Of a stretch of 64,000 nt of DNA, positions 42,705 to 55,158 are shown in pieces. Source of the DNA: Corynespora cassiicola (lineage: Eukaryota > Ascomycota > Dothideomycetes > Pleosporales > Corynesporascaceae). Numbering within the stretch: the stretch's first letter is position 1; every line of letters begins with the position of its first letter. The position numbers were made by a program, and so were the translations under genes. The DNA is taken from NCBI GenBank assembly GCA_022059125.1, contig JAEUWY010000001.1, forward strand, positions 4,712,001 through 4,776,000, written 5' to 3'. The notes beneath the pieces are model-generated. The model did not search any database. It was not told the DNA's origin and saw only the letters and a list, made by a program, of their open reading frames with translations.

Positions 42705-45076
42705 CTACCATCCAAAAGTCTCTAGATTAAGCACCAACTCCTTCATCTCTCCTCTCCAAACCCTCCTCTGCAACGCAGCAACTGTATTCGCAATCTCGCA
42801 CGACAAGCCCGGCGGCCCACACCCTACTCTCATCAGCCCGACTCCAAAGATGGAACGATACAATCTAGGAGAGATAACTCACCTCTAACGATATTCCTCC
42901 CCTCTCCAACACACCCTCCCACCACCTCCCCAACCACAGGCCTCCGATAATACATCCTCACACCCTCATCCTTCCACCCACGCACTCCCTCCCCAGCCAT
43001 ACCCCCCAACCCACCCCCCGTAACATATACCCCCACCCCCACCCCCACCCCCACACTCCCCAACCCGTCAAAGACCTCCTTGCCAATCCACTCCAGCCAC
43101 CTCGCATCCCGCACGACCCACACAAGGCGTACGCACTGCGTCACGACCGCCTCATCGCCACTCCCGAGCCGCCGCGCCAGGTCCAGCACGTGTGGAAGCA
43201 CGGCCGTGATGCCGGTTCCGGCTGCGATGCAGAGTACCGTGTTGTAAACGGCGTGGAGGGGGCGGTGGTGCGTGCCGTAGGGGCCGTCGAGGATGGTGCG
43301 GAGGGGTGGGTGTGTGGCTGGAGTGTGGGGGGTTGGGGATGTGTATGTAGGTTCGTAGCGGGGTGGGAGGGGGGAAATGGGTGATTTTATGGGTGGCGAG
43401 AGTGAAGGCGTGGGCGGGGTGATGGGGATGTGCTGTGGATTTGTGGTGGGCTTTGTTTTGGCTGCAGTTGCTGTGGGTGTGCTGCTTTTGAGGCCTTTTT
43501 TTTCTGTGAGAGGAGGGGGGTTGAGGTCTGTCGTCGATGTCTTGCCGGATTCGGTTGGGGTTTTATCTGGGATGAGAGTGCGCTCGCTGGAAAGGCGGTT
43601 CAGATGTACAGATGTGATCTGGTTGTACTCGAATAACATCTTGGTAAAGCCTTTGTTCCGTCGCACCAGGAAGACCATCTCATGTATACTTCTGTCCTTA
43701 TCCAGAGACGGAATATTCGCAATCGAGAATGGATGGTTTTGAAGCAGGCTGATGTTTGGGATGCGAAGAAAGACATGTTGACCCGGCTTCCATGTCATCG
43801 ACTTGGGTACTTCTATTGCCACCCGCGTGACATTCCCATGCAGATGCGTTAGTGTTGTGGGAAAACCAGCAAGATTTGAAAACGACCGCAGGTTGTGATG
43901 GCGATGAAAAAGACGGATAGTGTTGGAGAATAAATAGACCGCAACAGTCGCGTAGATGTAATTGGGCTGCTGGCGATGAGATTTTGTCAATCATGGAGGT
44001 ATTCCACTCACGCTCATGTATTCTCCGTGTATGTGCCACCAAAGGACCCCAATATATGAGATTCCGAGAAACATATGTACGTATTTGAACGCTTCATAGA
44101 ATCGCCGCCGGATCCAAGGTATCGAAAGAGACACAAGTCCAAAAGTGACAAAGTATAGCACAGTACCGGAAAGCTCTCGTGCTTGGTTGGCGTAGAGCTT
44201 GTTCAGCATGCTCCAACCACCATCCTGCACTGGCGCGATCAAATGAGGGACCTATAGATGTATCAGCATACGATAAGCAATAGATGCATGTAACTTAAAG
44301 TATGTATGGTCGCTAGGTAGAAGATGACGTATGCGGTGTAACGATGAACGACATTGAGTTTCTCGTAGCCGACTCCAGTCATCCAAGTGATTACATTGAC
44401 CTTGCCTGCCATTGCGATTGTCAAAGGTGTCAGGGCAGCGATTATCATGGCACACCTAAGGGCTTAGCTAAAGTTTTATGAAGCTAGGAAGAATACATAC
44501 CTAACTGATAATGGTGGTGAGCCAAATCGAAATCGGGCACGTAAATATCGTTGCTGGGGCCATGGAATGATAGAAAAGAATACACTAGCAAAGCCCAAAA
44601 GAGCAAGTGTTCCGTATGATATCTGAAGTAGTCCTAATTTTCTCGTAAAACGATTATTAGGTCTTCTGTAGGTCCAGAATCGAAGCAATGCGACAGTTTT
44701 GTCACATGGTGTAATTTTATAAGGACCCTTCTTTAAAAGATCAGTGTGCAAACATGTACGGGAAGATATCAGGTCATACCTTGTGACTTCTCTTTTGTCT
44801 CTGCCTTATGCTATCAGAAGCGACTCCATATATGTAAATGCTCGTGAATAGGATAACCCAAAACGAGTAGAACCAGACCGTCCAGGTTCCGTACTCCAAG
44901 AGCCCTAAGAGTGGGGTCTTCTTTTCGTCTTCTGCAAAATCCTCTCTAAAAGCTCTACAAGACTGGTTCACGCAGTAAGGACTGGTGATGGGAAGGTCCT
45001 CGACAGATGTACCTTCGGGAAGAGGGGTAGAGGGCCATCCTTCCGGGGCATAGACCGTAGGTACACCCGGGATCAT
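42705..45076 (-). CDS. Ferric reductase-like transmembrane oxidoreductase
   Basis: Six minus-strand exons: 45076-44780, 44727-44501, 44455-44295, 44229-44012, 43966-42883 and 42823-42705, giving 701 aa. The start is taken as the first in-frame ATG; the earlier TTG is ignored. Two heme-binding His pairs with 13-residue spacing are present: HRYTAYVIFYLATIH and HMFLGISYIGVLWWH. The FAD motif HPFSIAN, the NADPH loop AAGTGITAVLP and the terminal CGPPGLSCE follow. The fourth exon's acceptor is uncertain: the canonical one (ccag) drops a stretch reading PHLIAPV that the family would normally keep. A long Pro/Thr-rich insertion separates the FAD and NADPH parts. It reduces extracellular Fe3+ or Cu2+ with NADPH, probably at the plasma membrane. 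Confidence 0.85.
43030..43055. repeat. CCCCCA microsatellite inside ferric reductase exon
   Basis: About four copies of cccca/ccccca on the plus strand. On the coding (minus) strand they give alternating Gly and Val (GVGVGVGVYV) in the NADPH-binding part. It lies in a beta-strand position of the fold, so length changes could shift function or frame. Confidence 0.75.
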
Positions 45077-46079
45077 CACGTGTGATATCGGAGGTATCCC
45101 AGACAAGACCAGAAATAGGACGGCTCGAGGTCATGGACTCCTGACTTAAGACTACTAAAGACAATGTAAAATCTTAAACGGAATGAACGGAAATCAACTA
45201 GGGCTCGGTGTGCTACTTATTAGGAACCGCCACTGCATGAACTGTCATGTCATCTGAAGACTGCAATTCGCCCTAGGTCTTTCAAGATGATTATTCTCGA
45301 GGTATTGCACGGCTCTCCGCAACAGCCTATCGACTCCCAAGACGCTGACAATGAAATGATGACTACAGTGGTACCTGGACGGAGCTTGATATCGCCGTTT
45401 GCTCCGACTTGTAGAGGCGTTGGCTTTTCCTGAACAGGTAAGACGGTCCATCTTCGCCCTGGATTGGACGAAAAACTTATCCACAGAGCCGATAAACCTG
45501 AAAAGGGACTAAACGGTACATATTTCAAGTCCAATATCCAGGCCTCCTGTTCGCTATCATGCCCCGGTATGCATCACACAAGGGGTTTGGGCCGAATAAT
45601 GACTGGACGAAGGCGACCAATAAGTGCGTGACACCTGAATGGCATTGGAGAAGAATCAAAGTAATCGGGCGGCCAAGTCGGAGCATGAGGAAGAGTGAAG
45701 AGATCTTGACAAAGACGACGGCCGGCCCCACGCGCTGACCTAAAGCATTCAGCTGATATACAGGCGCCAGCGACATGGTTGTGGTGAGAAGCGAAAGATA
45801 GCCTCCAAAACATGATAGGCATCCAAAGTAGGTGGCGGAAAGGCACAGGTGGATCGGTATCAAAAGACAGACTGCGCCATTGACCGGAGATGCCGGCGGA
45901 CGTACGAACTCCGCCACAGAAACAACGCAAGGGAAGCCTGGGTCGGGACTTTCAACAAGGACATATAAGACGTACACGTGCATGCGTTAGCGATTACAGC
46001 AGCCGGGCGCCAAGGCGTAAGTAAGCGTGTCAACATCCCAATTTCTGATTCTACCTAGGACTCCGTATGGCTAAGCCAT
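45077..46079. other. Intergenic region, 1.0 kb
   Basis: Upstream of the ferric reductase and downstream of the methylcitrate dehydratase. Overlapping minus-strand frames (45245-45534, 45525-45983) have no motifs or splice continuity. Iron-responsive GATA sites might be expected here, but I did not find a convincing cluster. Confidence 0.5.
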
Positions 46080-47884
46080 TTAATTTTTAACATAAAGGTC
46101 GACATATTTGTCGATATCCATCTGGTCGAGCGTCTTGCCATCCTGGGCCAGGGAGACGAGCTCATCCACGCGCGCCGCTTCGTAGTGTGGGCCGAGATGC
46201 CTCTTGAACTTGGCGAGGATCTCTGGCTTGGCCTCTTCGCGACGCAGCCTGTGGCCCAAGGGAGCCTCAACGACCTCCTCTTCGAGGACGGTGCCATCCT
46301 TGAGCGTCACAGTAAGCGCGTTGGAAATGGTACGCTTAGCTGGGTCATGGTAGTCCTTGGTAAATTGCGGGTCCTCGACGCAAGAGATGCGCTGCCTCAG
46401 GGACTCAACGAGCTGAGATTGGGCGGCCTCGCTGTCATCAGGGTAATCGGTAGCCTCAAGGCGGTTGAAAACGAACATGGTTGCGACCATGTACTACAAT
46501 TCATTATTAGTGGTGCCCAGTAAGCGCTTGTTCGGCCGAGCTTACCTGAACGCAGTGATCACGGTCGGCAAAGTTCTCCATAGGCTTGAATTGCTTATCG
46601 ATGATGCGGATGCAGGCTTCGTGCGTCCTGTTGACGACGCTTTCAATGTCCTCGGCGGACTTGCCCATGGCCTTCAGCTTCTTGTTGATGCGCTGTGCAG
46701 CCTCGACGGCCGTCTGCGAGTGGAACTCGGCTGGATGTAGGGTTAGCCACGTTTCACGGCGACATTGGTGGGCTACCAACCGGGATAGGAGACCTTGAAG
46801 AGAACATTCTCCATGACATAGGAGCCGTAACCCCTCTGGAACTTGAACTTTTGGCCATTGAAGTTCACATCGTAGAAACCCCAGGTTGGGGCAGACAGCA
46901 CGGTGGGAAGACCCTGCTCGCCCTTGAGGACCTTGAGCACGAGGTTCACGGCCTTCTGGCAAGCATCACCAGCGGCCCAGGACTTGCGGGACATGGTGTT
47001 GGGAGAGTGCCTGTAGGTACGCATCGACTGACCGTCGACCCAGGCCTGCGAGATGGCGTCACGCGTCTGAGCCTCGCTGAGACCCATCATCTTAGATACT
47101 ACAGCGGTCGAAGCGAGCTTGACGAGAACAACGTGATCAAGGCCAACCTTGTTGAACGAGTTCTCGAGAGCCATGCAGCCCTGGATCTCGTGTGCCCTGA
47201 TCATGGCCTCCAGCACGTCCCTGACCTTGAAGATCCTACCATTTCCAAGGTTTCCGCCAGCCTTGTTGGTGCGCGTAATCCAGTCGGCAACGGCGAGGAT
47301 AGCGCCCAGGTTGTCCGAAGGGTGGCCCCATTCAGCAGCCAGCCAGCAGTCGTTGAAGTCCAGCCATCGGATCATGGCGCCAATGTTGAAGGCACCGAGC
47401 ACGGGGTCGAGCTGGTAGTTGGTGCCAGGAACCTTGGTGCCGTGGGGGACAATGGTGCCGTCGACGACAGGGCCAAGGATGTTCTTGCATTGCTGGAACT
47501 CGAGGGCCTTGAGACCACAGCCCAGGGTGTCAACGAAGACCCAGCGGGCAGTGTCGTACTACAAACAGGCCAGATTAGCTCAAGTTCACGCGTGTTGGGC
47601 GATTTTCATACCGCAAGCTCGGAATCGATGGGCGTGTTGTGAACGTAGCTGGCAATGTCGGTGATCTCGGGGTCGTACTCCCGGTTGCTAGACACGGGCG
47701 GCACAGCCGCGCTCTTGAGGGACGTCATGGTCGAGAAGGAGGCCGAGGCGGCAGCACGAGCAACAATTGGGGTCGAAGAGGTGGCTCTGAGGGCAATTGG
47801 CCTGATGGCTCTGCAGCTGAGGGTCGATCGCTGACGGAGGGATCGTGAAGCAGTGCTGCACAGGTTGCGACTGAAGGCCGACAT
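46080..47884 (-). CDS. prpD: 2-methylcitrate dehydratase, mitochondrial (PrpD family)
   Basis: Four minus-strand exons: 47884-47612, 47558-46781, 46730-46546 and 46493-46080, giving 549 aa. The first 55 residues are rich in Arg, Ser and Ala without acidic residues ([20 protein letters not shown]...), a mitochondrial targeting sequence. MmgE/PrpD landmarks: [55 protein letters not shown], the catalytic-region [20 protein letters not shown] and [14 protein letters not shown]. It dehydrates 2-methylcitrate to 2-methyl-cis-aconitate in the methylcitrate cycle, which removes propionyl-CoA from odd-chain fatty acids and some amino acids. Confidence 0.93.
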
Positions 47885-49279
47885 TGTCAAATTAGCTACC
47901 GTCGTAGCGGGACGGGCCCAATGCAGCTCTGATGAAGGGAAGGAAGTGTCGTACGCGTTTTTGCAGAGGCCGGGAGGGCGCTGGTGCTGGGGAAATAAAG
48001 CAAGAGGGAGCAAGAAGCTTGTGTAGATCGGACTGAGGGACAAGCCGTCGACAGCCGAGGTCGAGGAATTGCTTTAGCGGCAAGCTCCTGAGACTGCTGC
48101 AAAGCCGAACACGCGCTGGCAGAGCTCTAGGCGGGCTGTGTGGATGCGTCTAGAGCAGGATCAGGGCTCCGGGAGGGTTGAAGTGCGAAAACATCGTCGT
48201 CGCCCGCAAAAAATGCTTCCCCACGCTGCCATGAGGGCTGCAAACCCCGCACCCGTGGATCAGCCCTATCGGCCTCACCAGTCGTGAGCCACTCGGCTTA
48301 CCCGTTCCGGGCCCGGGCTCGGCCGCGCCCCAGAACTTCATGTGCTGTCCTCTCCCGTCCGACGATGCACGGTGCCTCTCGATTGCTCTTGAACGGGTTG
48401 GAAGGGCTGTCTTTTGTCCCCAATCTGGAGAACTCCCAACTACCCTCCATAGTTTGCATGAGATGTGCCTCCATGATCCTGATTTCCGCTTCAGCCAGTG
48501 GACCTAGAGTCTGTTTGCCTCGGTTGAGACCAACAGCTACAATTTTCCACACTGTTCATCGTCAGCGTTAGCCTAAGCTCATACCCCGATAATGCCCTGG
48601 TCAGCCGAAGGTTGCCAAGCGATCATCTCAAAGGGGCATGCGGCATACCATTTGCTATGATAACCGCTCATCTTCTCAAGCAACTTCGATTCTTTGAAAG
48701 CTAGATGCTTTCGCTGAAGAGAGAAACCTGGGCAGTGGAAGATGGTCTACAGCAGGTGGCACATGCGATCGTCCGGTAGATTGTCGGTGGCTCCATTCCG
48801 CAACGATATCTTAGGGAAGGGTCTTAAACTCGTCTCATGTGCGGCAGTCCTTGCCGCAGAATTCCTCCCGTTCTGCCGGGCTTCTGCCGGCCATCGTTAT
48901 TTGACATTGACATGTTAGCCACTGGATATTTAAACAGGTCTGACGATCTTGACTACGGAGTGTCCATCAAGAGGCAAGCTCAAACAGCAAATCATGCCAT
49001 CGCTTCCTGTTCATCTGAAACGTCAACATGAACATGTCACGGAATTGGGGTCTCAATCAAGCTTGGTGCTATATCCATCCATTGAGCTGCTGACTACTCG
49101 TATCAAGTGACACGAACACGCCAGTCTCCGAGATTATGTCAAGAGGGCACTCCTCATGATATCCTGCAGGACAATTGCTATTTTCGTTTTCCCGTCGGCC
49201 CAACCAGCTATTGCCTTGCAAATGGTGCAGATCTTCTGGCCAGGTTTGTTACGTACAAGGTCATTTGGAAATCGCTCAA
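47885..49279. other. Intergenic region, 1.4 kb
   Basis: Between the prpD start codon and the 3' end of ARPC4. It is moderately GC-rich near 48240-48350 and contains no open frame with a recognised domain. Probably it is the prpD promoter plus spacer. Confidence 0.55.
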
Positions 49280-49992
49280 TCAAACTGCCGTCTAGTCAGT
49301 ACGTGTTCGTAAATCGACACCGATGGTGAGCATACCGGAGTAAGGAAAGACTCGGCCACAAAACGAGCTCTTGCGTTCAACTGCGTCTTTGTTAGCTCTC
49401 CATAGATTGCATCTGCCAAGGCCGAGCTTACGAAGAGCTTCATCTCTGAAATCTCCTTGTCGACCTCCTCCATGAACTGGATGATAAAATCTACGAGCTT
49501 GTGCTTCAACATTTCTTCCGTGTGGAAGTTGGTAATCAAAAACGAGATGTCATAGCCCTATTCACGTCAGCCCATGTGCACAACCAGCGTCGTGCTGCCA
49601 ACATACCTTGACTGGTTTCCTCCGCAGGATGAAGAAAGCCTCAGCTCGCTGGGTCAAGAAGCGCGTGAACTTGTGAACCAAAACGTGCTCAATCTCATCT
49701 GCCTGCTTTATCCTTATGCTGATTCGCACGCTGTTGACGCTGGGCTCAATGAACACCTTCTCGTTCTCGTTTCTTGACACGGTGAGGGGGTTCAGGAGCA
49801 GCTCGGGGGAGCTGGCGGCTTCAATCTCGGGAACATTGTGCCTTTCTGAGGCCTGGGAGGCGAAGTTGGAGAGCGAGAGGGCGGCGGTGAGCGACGAGCG
49901 CACGCATTGGAGGTACGGGCGGAGTGATTGCGACTGCAGGCGTCAGCGGGTCTGGCGAGCCAGCAGCCGGAAATTCAGGGAAGCGGTACCAT
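49280..49992 (-). CDS. ARC19: Arp2/3 complex subunit 4 (ARPC4, p20)
   Basis: Five minus-strand exons: 49992-49990 (the ATG alone), 49933-49607, 49557-49432, 49380-49336 and 49291-49280 (the last three residues and stop), giving 170 aa. Every junction has GT-AG ends and the result matches the ARPC4 family end to end: [90 protein letters not shown]. The third intron (51 bp) is stop-free and in frame, but it would insert a foreign segment into the conserved EMKL.xNARAR. The protein forms the core of the actin-nucleating Arp2/3 complex used in endocytosis and polar growth. It is divergent from UBP6, with a 342-bp shared promoter. Confidence 0.95.
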
Positions 49993-50334
49993 GGCGGCGG
50001 AGGGGCCCGAGAGTGCACGGGAGCGATCAGTCAAGCAGGAATTGCGGGAGTGCAGGCCTATGCCATGCCAATATGCAAAGAGATGGCGGTGCCTTGCTGG
50101 TGGTGGGGGATGTGAAGCTGCGGGCCACTGACGGGGGTTCACCCTAGCGCCTTGGCGGACGTCGCGCGCTTCCTCATGCTTCGGCCGTCAACCATTTTGC
50201 ATTACATTTGCCCCGCGAGCCACGTCTAGACGCCGTCTTTTGCCTCCCCCGAGTCCCTCCCCTTCTTCAGCTTATAAGCTCATAATCACCCGCTCTGTTA
50301 CCTCCCAGCATCTACTCCATCGCGCACATCCACC
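49993..50334. promoter_or_regulatory. Divergent promoter between ARPC4 and UBP6, 342 bp
   Basis: Both start codons face away from this segment. It carries pyrimidine-rich stretches just before the UBP6 start (cctcccccgagtccctcccc near 50244). No coding feature is seen. Confidence 0.55.
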
Positions 50335-52225
50335 ATGGATCCTATACCAGGTATGCGAGCACCTCCCCGCCCGGAGTTCCTCAACTAATCCCCGTGGCTT
50401 AGTTATTGTGAAGCACCAGGGCAAAAAGCATGAAGTCGAGGTCGACCCCAGCTCCAACGGCGAGACGTTCAAGTACCAGCTGTTCTCCATCACCGGGGTC
50501 GAGCCAGAGCGCCAGAAGATCATCGTCAAGGGCGGTCAGCTCAAGGACGATACCGACATGTCCAAGCTGGGCCTCAAGCCCAACCAGACCCTTATGATGA
50601 TGGGAACGCCTTCAGGCGACAACAACCAGCTTCTTCAACGGCCCAAGGAGAAGATGAAGTTCCTGGAGGACATGACAGAGGCGGAGGCTGCTGCGCAGGA
50701 GGGCGCCACACCGGCCGGTCTGCAGAACCTGGGCAACACGTGCTACATGAACTCTACTCTTCAGACCTTGAGGTCAATTCCCGAGCTGCAGGATGAATTG
50801 CTGCGCTACTCTGCTAGGTACGGCTTGTCTCCGCTGATATAACTACTTGGATGCTAATAAAAGCAGCAATGCAGGACCCAGCTCAACCAGCCAGTTGAGC
50901 CAGTTTGGCCTCGGCGGCCTCGGAGCTTCCATGGATCTTACAGGCTCCTTGCGCGACCTCTTCAAGCAGATGTCCGAGACCCAGCAGGGCTTCCCTCCGC
51001 TTATGTTCCTCAACGCCCTTCGTACCGCCTTTCCCCAGTTTGCGCAGAAAGGAAAAGACGGACATTATGCCCAGCAAGACGCAGAAGAGGCTTGGTCGCA
51101 GATTGTGTCGCAGCTCCGCCAGAAACTGAAGATCAAGGATACTCCAGCATCAGAGGAGCAAAAGGCACAGGACACTTCCTTCATTGACAGGTACATGGCG
51201 GGCAGGTTTGAATCTGTCATGGAGTGCGACGAGCCCGCGGCCAAGGAAATGGGCGAGGAGCCGGTTTATAGTGAAGATACCTTCTTCAAGCTGAACTGCC
51301 ACATTAACGTGGAAACGAACCATCTCAGGGACGGTCTGGCCGCAGGCCTCAAGGAACAACTCGAGAAGCGCTCCGAAGTCCTAGGCCGTGACGCCACTTA
51401 CACCAAGACGTCGCGCATCGCTCGGTTACCGAAGTACCTCACAGTCCATTTCATGCGCTTCGACTGGCGGAGGGACACAAGCAAGAAGGCCAAGATCATG
51501 AGGAAAGTCACATTCCCCGAGGAGCTTGATGCCGTCGAGTTCTGTACCGATCAGTTGAAGAGCCTTCTTATTCCTGTCAGGGACAAGATCCGCGATGTCA
51601 GAAAGGAGGAGCTAGATGTGGAGCGTGCCCGCAAGCGCCAGAAGCGCATGAGGGATGGCGAGGAGAATGACGTTGAGCCTGCCAGTAGCAAGGAGCCTCT
51701 CCAGAAGAAGAAGGAGAAGAAGGAGGCAGAAGAGAAGAAGTCATCCGAAGATACCGAGATGCAGGATATCGAATACAAGACTGAGGCTCAGATTGAGGCG
51801 GAACGCGCTGCATCCATCCTAGCTGCCAAGAAGGAGCTTCTGGCACTGGTTGACCCCAAGCTCTCCGCAGATGAAGGTGCCAACCAGACCGGTTTGTACG
51901 AGCTGCGGGGTGTCATCACTCACCAGGGCGCCAGTGCTGACAGCGGCCACTATACTTCATTTGTCAAGAAGCAAGGAGCCAAGGATCCCGTCACTGGGAA
52001 GAGAAAGGAGGAAGACGGCAAGTGGTGGTGGTTCAACGACGAGAAGGTATCTGAGGTTGACTCGGAGAGAATTCAGACCTTGGCTGGCGGTGGTGAGTTA
52101 CCTACCATTCACTGCTATATCGGGCATTCGCTAACTCTTTCATAGGCCAAAGCCACTCAGCCCTCATTCTCCTATACAAGGCCGTGCCTCTTTCCACCAT
52201 CGACGAAGAAGAGAAGAAGGCATAG
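50335..52225 (+). CDS. UBP6: Proteasome-associated ubiquitin hydrolase, Ubp6/USP14
   Basis: Four exons: 50335-50350, 50403-50817, 50867-52092 and 52146-52225, giving 578 aa. An N-terminal ubiquitin-like domain (about residues 6-80, VIVKHQGKKHEVEV...) precedes the USP domain. The Cys box is NLGNTCYMNSTLQTL (about C119); the His box is DSGHYTSFVKK (about H505), followed by WWWFNDEKVSEV. A Lys/Glu-rich disordered insert (about 345-405) lies inside the catalytic domain. The last exon supplies GGGQSHSALILLY. The UBL docks on proteasome subunit Rpn1, and the enzyme trims ubiquitin chains from substrates. Order and length match the family. Confidence 0.94.
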
Positions 52226-52653
52226 ACGTGTGGCATCGATGTCTAGACAAAATTGACGATCCCATGCATATAGATTTCCAATTGCTTAAGTGAAAGCATG
52301 CGGCAATGTGTGGCGTTGGCGTTGCATAAGACTAAAGAGGCATCAAGCAGGGCATGGTCTAGATTATGTATCAATGGTAATGATAAATGCTGTACATGTG
52401 ATATGAACAGAATGGCGCGTATCTGGTCATGGTGAGGTGCACGTGTTTTCGTGACAGCTTGGTACCGTTTGTGTCTTTGCAGTGCGCGTCGAGGTCCTTG
52501 CCAAGCATCACTGCTTGCCCTCCCACTACCTTTTATCCTCAACCCCCGCCGGACGTGACTCAGTCGACCACTTGCCATACTGTTCTCCCACAACGGACCA
52601 CTGTATTCGTGGCGCCTGGCCTCATTCACTCGCTTTGTGACCACGGTGCCACC
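52226..52653. other. Intergenic region, 428 bp
   Basis: Between the UBP6 stop codon and the REC8 start codon on the same strand. No gene is seen; probably the UBP6 3' UTR and the REC8 promoter. Confidence 0.55.
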
Positions 52654-55158
52654 ATGTTTTACAGTCACGAAGGTACGTTCGCACCTACTCAATTGTAGGT
52701 TTGTGGCAAAAAGCTAACAATCCTAGTACTCACGTCTCGCAAGTACGGTGTCGCAACTGTGTGGTAAGTAGAGAGGCCAGAGCAACCGCTAGTCGCATGA
52801 CTGACAAGATGCATAGGCTTGTTGCGACTCTTGGGTCCAGATCTAGCCTCAGGAAGATAAATCGCAAGGCGATCCAGGATGTAAACGTACCGAAGGCATG
52901 CCAGACAATCACAGACCCCGCGGCGCCTATGGCTTTACGTCTGCAGGGCAATTTGCTGTGAGTTCCGCTGTTGCGGCTCGTGAGGTTCTGGCACGCTACT
53001 GACCGACTTTCAGGTATGGGGTGTCGCGTGTGTATATGCAGCAGTGTGGCTATGTCTTGTCTGATGCTCAGAATGCGCACAATGCGATGCATATGATGTT
53101 GAGCTTTGTAGAGAATGCAGCTCTCGACCCGGAGGCTGGCAAAGCAAAGTAAGCAACTTGCATACTCGAATAGAGCGACCACCACTAACTCACTGCCAGA
53201 CCTGAGCAGCTTGTTCTCGCAGACGATCCATATTTCATTCCAGAGCTTGTGCTTCCTCCCCCAGAGCTGCTCGCAGATCTCAGCCTCGACTTTATTCATA
53301 CAACACCTCGGTCTGGCGAGTCCCAGTCATTGACACCGTTTGGCTCTCAACAGGCTCCTGCTACTCCAGACCAAGGTATTGGTGCACTCATTATTCCTTC
53401 TTCATCTTCTCATGGCATGAATGGCTTCAATATTGCGGGGGGCAATGAACCTAGCAGCGCGGGTGGTCCAGGCGGTATGCTCGGAGACAAGATGCCTGAT
53501 CAGCTGGAAGATCCGGACTTCGACTTTGATGCTGATGGTAATTTGGTCCCCCGAGATGTGGAACCTGCCACACCTGTACCCACAAGTAGGGCTACCATTC
53601 GCAGCGATGCCGGAGCCAGTGCCCGTGTGAGACAGGAACATGAGGAAGCACAGCTTGCTGGTGCGGAGGTAAGCCCTATATTTCCTTCATATTCGTGAAT
53701 CCCTGAACCTTCTCCTCCCATCCTCCAATTTCTCATATTATAAACCACTTAGATCAAGTAATACTGACTCACCTGTTTCAGTTGCCTGGCGATCCAATGG
53801 ATATCGATTTGCCTATCATCAGCGACGGCCTTCCGGAGGGTGAAGCATTCCAATCTTCCACTCACCAAGAAAGTGATAATCAGTCACAAATAATTGAGTC
53901 TGAACCCACGGTTGCCGCACCCTTGATTCGGAAAAAGCGAACGGCTCGGGTTCTACCACTAGACAACAAGAATGAGCTTCGAAATAGAGATCTCTCGGAC
54001 TGGAACACAAACTATTTGAAATATATGGATGAGGCTTCGCGTGTTAAGAGCCAAAAGTGGGTTGCTGCTCAAGCTAAGAAGAACGCAGAGTTCTACGTCT
54101 GGGGTGCCGGCATTGGTGGCATTGGACAACTCTTCGGCGGTTCCAAAGGACCCACCCCATTCGACAACTTCTACGGCGATAACCTTTTCAAACTCTTCAC
54201 AGGTATGAGCCGCAAGAATACTCGTGGAACCAAGCGTGATCGGGACAGTGGGATCGACGAAGCAACCGAAGAGGAATCACGTCGCGTACGTCACAAATCA
54301 GAAGAGGAACAACTGCAGATTGGACTTGAGATCGAGGACGAAGGAATGTTGATGGGACGTGATGAGGTCGAGCTCCCTCGGGAGGAACAATCAGCTCTCG
54401 ACGATCAGCAAATGTTCTCTGCCATGCCATGGAACACGAGCGCTTCCAACCGGGGTTCCTCAGCTGTCCCACGCACCGGTCATGCGGGCTTAATGGGATC
54501 GATTGGAGCACAGTCATCTTTGACCAGCGCTCGGGGTTGTGCTGGCCGCATGGCATCTGCCTCTCCACTGCACGGTCGCGGTCAACCCGGCGGAGTCGAC
54601 GCGTTGAAGAGCCTCGAAGGTGAAGACGAGCTCGGATACCTTGGCCCGGATGATTTCGACACTTCAGATCCGGTTGAGCTAGATGCATTTCAGCCTAGTA
54701 TTCGCGTGTGCGAATCTCTCTCGGCTGAGAGCGAGAATTTCCTGACCTTCATTTCTAATACAATAATCGAGAAGCGTGACCGCCTTCAAGCCGACTTGGA
54801 TCCCGTGGAAGACATTCTTCAAGCAGATGTTGCTGGCGATTTTGACGAAGTATCTTTTGAGGAGCTGCTTCCACCTGCAGACAACTCGAAGATGGTCGCT
54901 TGCCAGGGCCTGTTGATGGTTCTTTCCCTTAGCACGAAGGGTCTCCTCAATGTTCGCCAGGAGGAAGCTTACGGCGAGATTGGCCTTAGTCTCACCGAAA
55001 AAGCCAAAGAACTACAGGAAGAAGAGATTATTGACCAGGGTCAACCTGAAGAGGCTGGAGAGAATGACGAGGGCCAATTTTCGGAGCAGTTTCAAGCTGG
55101 CTACGGTCAAGACAATGAGGAGGCAGGAGACGATGGTGACTCTCTTTATGCCGACTAA
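52654..55158 (+). CDS. REC8: Kleisin subunit of cohesin, Rec8-like
   Basis: Six exons: 52654-52672, 52727-52763, 52817-52957, 53014-53148, 53200-53668 and 53782-55158, giving 725 aa with every phase closing. Four short N-terminal exons encode the Rad21/Rec8 N-terminal domain: MFYSHEVLTSRKYGVATVWL, a basic KINRKAIQDV, RLQGNLLYGVSRVYMQQCGY and VLSDAQNAHN, which bind Smc3. The centre is acidic and disordered. The end (about 660-700) reads VACQGLLMVLSLSTKGLLNVRQEEAYGEI, the winged-helix segment that binds Smc1. The N-terminal pattern resembles meiotic Rec8 more than mitotic Rad21, which normally starts MFYSE with a different basic helix. The assignment to Rec8 rather than Rad21 is inference. Confidence 0.82.

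Noticed and set aside
45525..45983. Minus-strand hydrophobic 152-aa frame
   Set aside because: No family resemblance and no upstream or downstream exon; composition looks random.
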